In this document: positions 62,481 to 64,000 of the stretch, one piece after another
How positions within the stretch are numbered: the first letter of the stretch is position 1
How the letters are laid out: every line of letters starts with the position of its first letter
Origin: Thermogemmatispora sp042408965
GTDB lineage: Bacteria; Chloroflexota; Ktedonobacteria; Ktedonobacterales; Ktedonobacteraceae
DNA: 64,000 nt
Direction of reading: 5' to 3'
Assembly (NCBI GenBank): GCA_042408965.1
Contig: JBHOQN010000044.1
Span: 1 to 64,000, forward strand
Position numbers and translations under genes: made by a program
The notes under the pieces: generated by a model
The model's database searches: none
What the model was told of the DNA's origin: nothing
Seen by the model: only the letters and a program-made list of their open reading frames with translations

Positions 62481-62520
62481 AACGGGAGGACGTTGCATCT
62501 CTGCAACGTCCTCCCGTTTC
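62479..62520 (+). terminator. 19-bp perfect hairpin overlapping the activator stop codon
   Basis: Bases 62479-62497 pair perfectly with 62502-62520 around a 4-base TCTC loop. It starts inside the TGA stop codon. It could terminate the activator transcript, but its inner 7 bp on each side also form one of two identical palindromes, so it may be a protein-binding site instead or as well. Confidence 0.6.
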
Positions 62521-62537
62521 GTTGCACTTGTGCAACG
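62491..62537. promoter_or_regulatory. Two palindromes CGTTGCA-N4-TGCAACG, candidate activator sites
   Basis: Palindrome 1 is at 62491-62508 and palindrome 2 at 62520-62537, each with CGTTGCA, a 4-base spacer and TGCAACG, centred 29 bp apart. A further CGTTGCA half-site is at 62467-62473. They lie about 165-195 bp before the expected sigma-54 start site, the usual range of enhancer sites for AAA+ activators, and right behind the gene for one. Confidence 0.7.
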
Positions 62538-62668
62538 GCGACACGCGGCAACCCTCCCCGCTCGCAGGCTAGCCTGCGAGCGCACCTTCACATCTGCACC
62601 CTCCGCCATCCCTCGTGAGGGGCACCACCACTCACGGCCCGGCTCTGTTCCCGTACCTGCACAGGTCC

Positions 62669-62684
62669 TGGCACAAATCTTGCA
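62669..62684 (+). promoter_or_regulatory. Sigma-54 (-24/-12) promoter of the aquaporin-dhaK unit
   Basis: TGGCAC-AAATC-TTGCA has the invariant GG at 62670-62671 and GC at 62682-62683 with 10 bp between them, matching the RpoN consensus. The start site should be near 62695. No competing sigma-70 promoter of similar quality is visible in the interval up to 62911. Confidence 0.8.
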
Positions 62685-62881
62685 TGTATCGAAAGTGACG
62701 AGAGGATAGCGCCTGACCAGAGACCGGGAGCGTCTTACATACAGCGGAAGGGAGGTGAGAGCGCATCGCCGTAGGGTCTGGCAAGGTCACCAGGCCGGGA
62801 TCAGGAGAGCCCGGCACAGCAGAGGGATGGAGCACCAGCGCAGACTGTTATGTTAGCTGAGCGAAAGGAGGAGGTCCGCCT

Positions 62882-62932
62882 GTGCGTGCAGGAGGGCCAC
62901 AGCAGTTGTCATGGTTAGAGCACCAACACTGA
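62882..62932 (+). CDS. Possible 16-codon leader peptide overlapping the aquaporin start
   Basis: A GTG start at 62882 sits six bases after the strong AAAGGAGGAGGT (62864-62875) and opens a frame of 16 codons ending with TGA at 62930-62932, inside the aquaporin gene in another frame. The aquaporin ATG at 62911 itself has only a distant GGAGGG, so translation might be coupled to this short frame. The peptide has no special residue runs. It is a sequence observation with no family support. Confidence 0.3.
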   Translation: MRAGGPQQLSWLEHQH

Positions 62933-63729
62933 CACAGAAATTCATCGCCGAATTGCTCGGCACATCCTTCCTCACCTGGATTGGTGCGGGTTCGATTACA
63001 GCGGCGGTTTATCTACTCAATGGCGCCCACCCGCCGCTGGCCTTTTCGATGGCCGACCTGGGCATGATCGCCCTGGCCTTCGCCTTTGCCATCGCCGCCA
63101 TGGTCTACACGATCGGCCACATCTCCGGCTGCCATATCAACCCGGCGGTCACCTTTGCCCTGGCCGTCAGCCGGCGCATCAGTTGGAGTGAGGCAGGAAT
63201 CTACTGGGTGGCGCAGCTCCTCGGCGGTCTGCTGGGAGCGATCTTCATCGCGCTCGGCTTCGGCTGGACAGCGGCAGCGCGCGGAGCCGGGCTGGGCGCG
63301 ACCGATTTTGGCACAGCCGTGGCCCTCTATGGCAGCGCCGGCGGCTGGATCGTCGCCATTGCTATGGAGACCATCGGCACCTTCTTCCTGCTGCTGGTGA
63401 TCATGGGGACGGCCGTCGACGGGCGGGCGCCGGCCGGCTGGGCCGGACTGATCATCGGCCTGATGGTGGCCGGCGAGATCTTCGCCTTCGGGCCTGTGAC
63501 TAACGTCGCCCTCAATCCCGCACGCGCCCTGGGTCCCGCCCTGCTGCAGGTCCTGCTCGGCGGCAGCTACGATCTGACCCATCTGATTGTCTATTTTGTA
63601 GGACCGCTGCTTGGTGGTGTGCTGGGGGTCTTCGTCTATGACTTCATGGCCCACGGGCGTGCCATTGCCGGGGCACCCGAGCTTGGAGGCGTGGCCGAGT
63701 CGGCCGTCGAGCGGCAGGCGCAGCGTTGA
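62911..63729 (+). CDS. MIP-family channel (aquaporin/glycerol-facilitator superfamily)
   Basis: The 272-residue, six-helix channel has both half-helix motifs: GHISGCHINPAVTFALAV (NPA 1) and TNVALNPARALGPALL (NPA 2, with the selectivity Arg). After the second NPA the classical glycerol facilitator Asp (NPARD) is replaced by Ala, which is more like aquaporin-type or intermediate channels, so glycerol passage is uncertain. The context is strong: sigma-54 promoter upstream and dhaK 48 bases downstream on the same strand. This suggests that the channel imports glycerol or dihydroxyacetone, or adjusts water during its use. That is inference. Confidence 0.88.
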   Translation: MVRAPTLTQKFIAELLGTSFLTWIGAGSITAAVYLLNGAHPPLAFSMADLGMIALAFAFAIAAMVYTIGHISGCHINPAVTFALAVSRRISWSEAGIYWVAQLLGGLLGAIFIALGFGWTAAARGAGLGATDFGTAVALYGSAGGWIVAIAMETIGTFFLLLVIMGTAVDGRAPAGWAGLIIGLMVAGEIFAFGPVTNVALNPARALGPALLQVLLGGSYDLTHLIVYFVGPLLGGVLGVFVYDFMAHGRAIAGAPELGGVAESAVERQAQR

Positions 63730-63777
63730 GATACACTGGCGTTGATTCTGTCCACATCTTCCAGAGGGGGAGACAGC

Positions 63778-64000
63778 ATGAAGAAACTCATTAATGATCC
63801 CGAACATCTGGTCACTGAGGAGCTGGAGGGCATGGCCGCCATGCATCCAGACCTGATCCGTGTTGATCTGGAGCAGCAGTTTGTCGTGCGCGCCGATGCT
63901 CCCGTGCGCGGCAAGGTGGCCCTGGTCTCCGGCGGAGGCAGCGGCCATGAGCCGATGCATGGGGGCTTTGTCGGACGTGGCATGCTCGATGCCGCCTGTC
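63778..64000 (+). CDS. dhaK: Dihydroxyacetone kinase subunit DhaK (partial, right edge)
   Basis: The visible 74 residues begin MKKLINDPEHLVTEELEGMA and contain RADAPVRGKVALVSGGGSGHEPMHGGFVGRG, quoted here only in part: VSGGGSGHEPMH is the dihydroxyacetone-binding loop, and the covalent substrate His lies further on, beyond the edge. DhaK phosphorylates dihydroxyacetone with DhaL and either ATP or a phosphotransferase partner. The ribosome site AGAGGGGGAGA is strong. The gene is cut by the window end; dhaL should follow. The sigma-54 activator and channel upstream complete the unit. Confidence 0.93.
   Translation, partial: MKKLINDPEHLVTEELEGMAAMHPDLIRVDLEQQFVVRADAPVRGKVALVSGGGSGHEPMHGGFVGRGMLDAAC

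Overview
The window reads as a chromosome segment of a GC-rich, aerobic, Gram-positive-type member of the Chloroflexota, most likely class Ktedonobacteria (Thermogemmatispora-like). The basis is inference: proline-rich zinc-ribbon membrane proteins, DUF4012 and DUF5671-like proteins, an XRE/TPR regulator, a T-box on valS, and the mix of bd oxidase and complex I genes. No rRNA, tRNA, CRISPR array or intact insertion sequence was seen. The right edge cuts a dhaK gene.

Region 1 (about 0.5-17 kb) is the most unusual part. It holds a glutamate-synthase-like enzyme split into three genes (GATase, GXGXG and FMN subunits, as in GlxBCD/MgsABC), a cell-wall amidase on the other strand, and a sarcosine-oxidase-like FAD amine oxidoreductase. 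A compact bacterial microcompartment (BMC) operon follows: a DUF3830-like protein, an unknown 308-residue protein with an encapsulation-peptide-like N-terminus, a tandem-domain shell protein, a CoA-acylating-type aldehyde dehydrogenase, a small EutT/EutQ-like protein and two EutN/CcmL pentamer proteins. After two paralogous zinc-ribbon membrane proteins comes a glutamine-synthetase-like ligase of the GlnT/GmaS type. Taken together this suggests, as inference, an amine or N-methyl-amino-acid pathway: gamma-glutamyl or N-alkylglutamate chemistry outside, FAD-dependent oxidation to an aldehyde, and aldehyde capture in an incomplete-core metabolosome that lacks phosphotransacylase, alcohol dehydrogenase and BMC-H genes in this window.

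Region 2 (17-34.8 kb) carries a ring-cleaving-dioxygenase-like VOC protein, a multi-spanning membrane protein, an XRE/TPR regulator, a reverse-strand nuoJKLMN block with its own promoter, a zinc-ribbon pseudokinase, a Ca2+/H+ exchanger, a GtrA-like protein, methionine aminopeptidase and a seven-bladed beta-propeller lipoprotein.

Region 3 (34.8-54 kb) holds valS with a clear promoter and T-box leader (specifier GUC), an extradiol-dioxygenase-like VOC protein facing an FAH-family hydrolase, aroE, a Nudix hydrolase, an MBL hydrolase, a cupredoxin-like gene remnant, a UbiB/ABC1 kinase, an M1 aminopeptidase with HEAT repeats and a giant DUF4012 protein.

Region 4 (54-64 kb) is a cydDCAB operon for cytochrome bd and its assembly transporter. 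After it comes a sigma-54 activator of the AcoR/DhaR type. Downstream of the activator lie two identical palindromes (CGTTGCA-N4-TGCAACG) and a textbook -24/-12 promoter driving an aquaporin gene and dhaK. This is a self-contained sigma-54 circuit for dihydroxyacetone or glycerol use.
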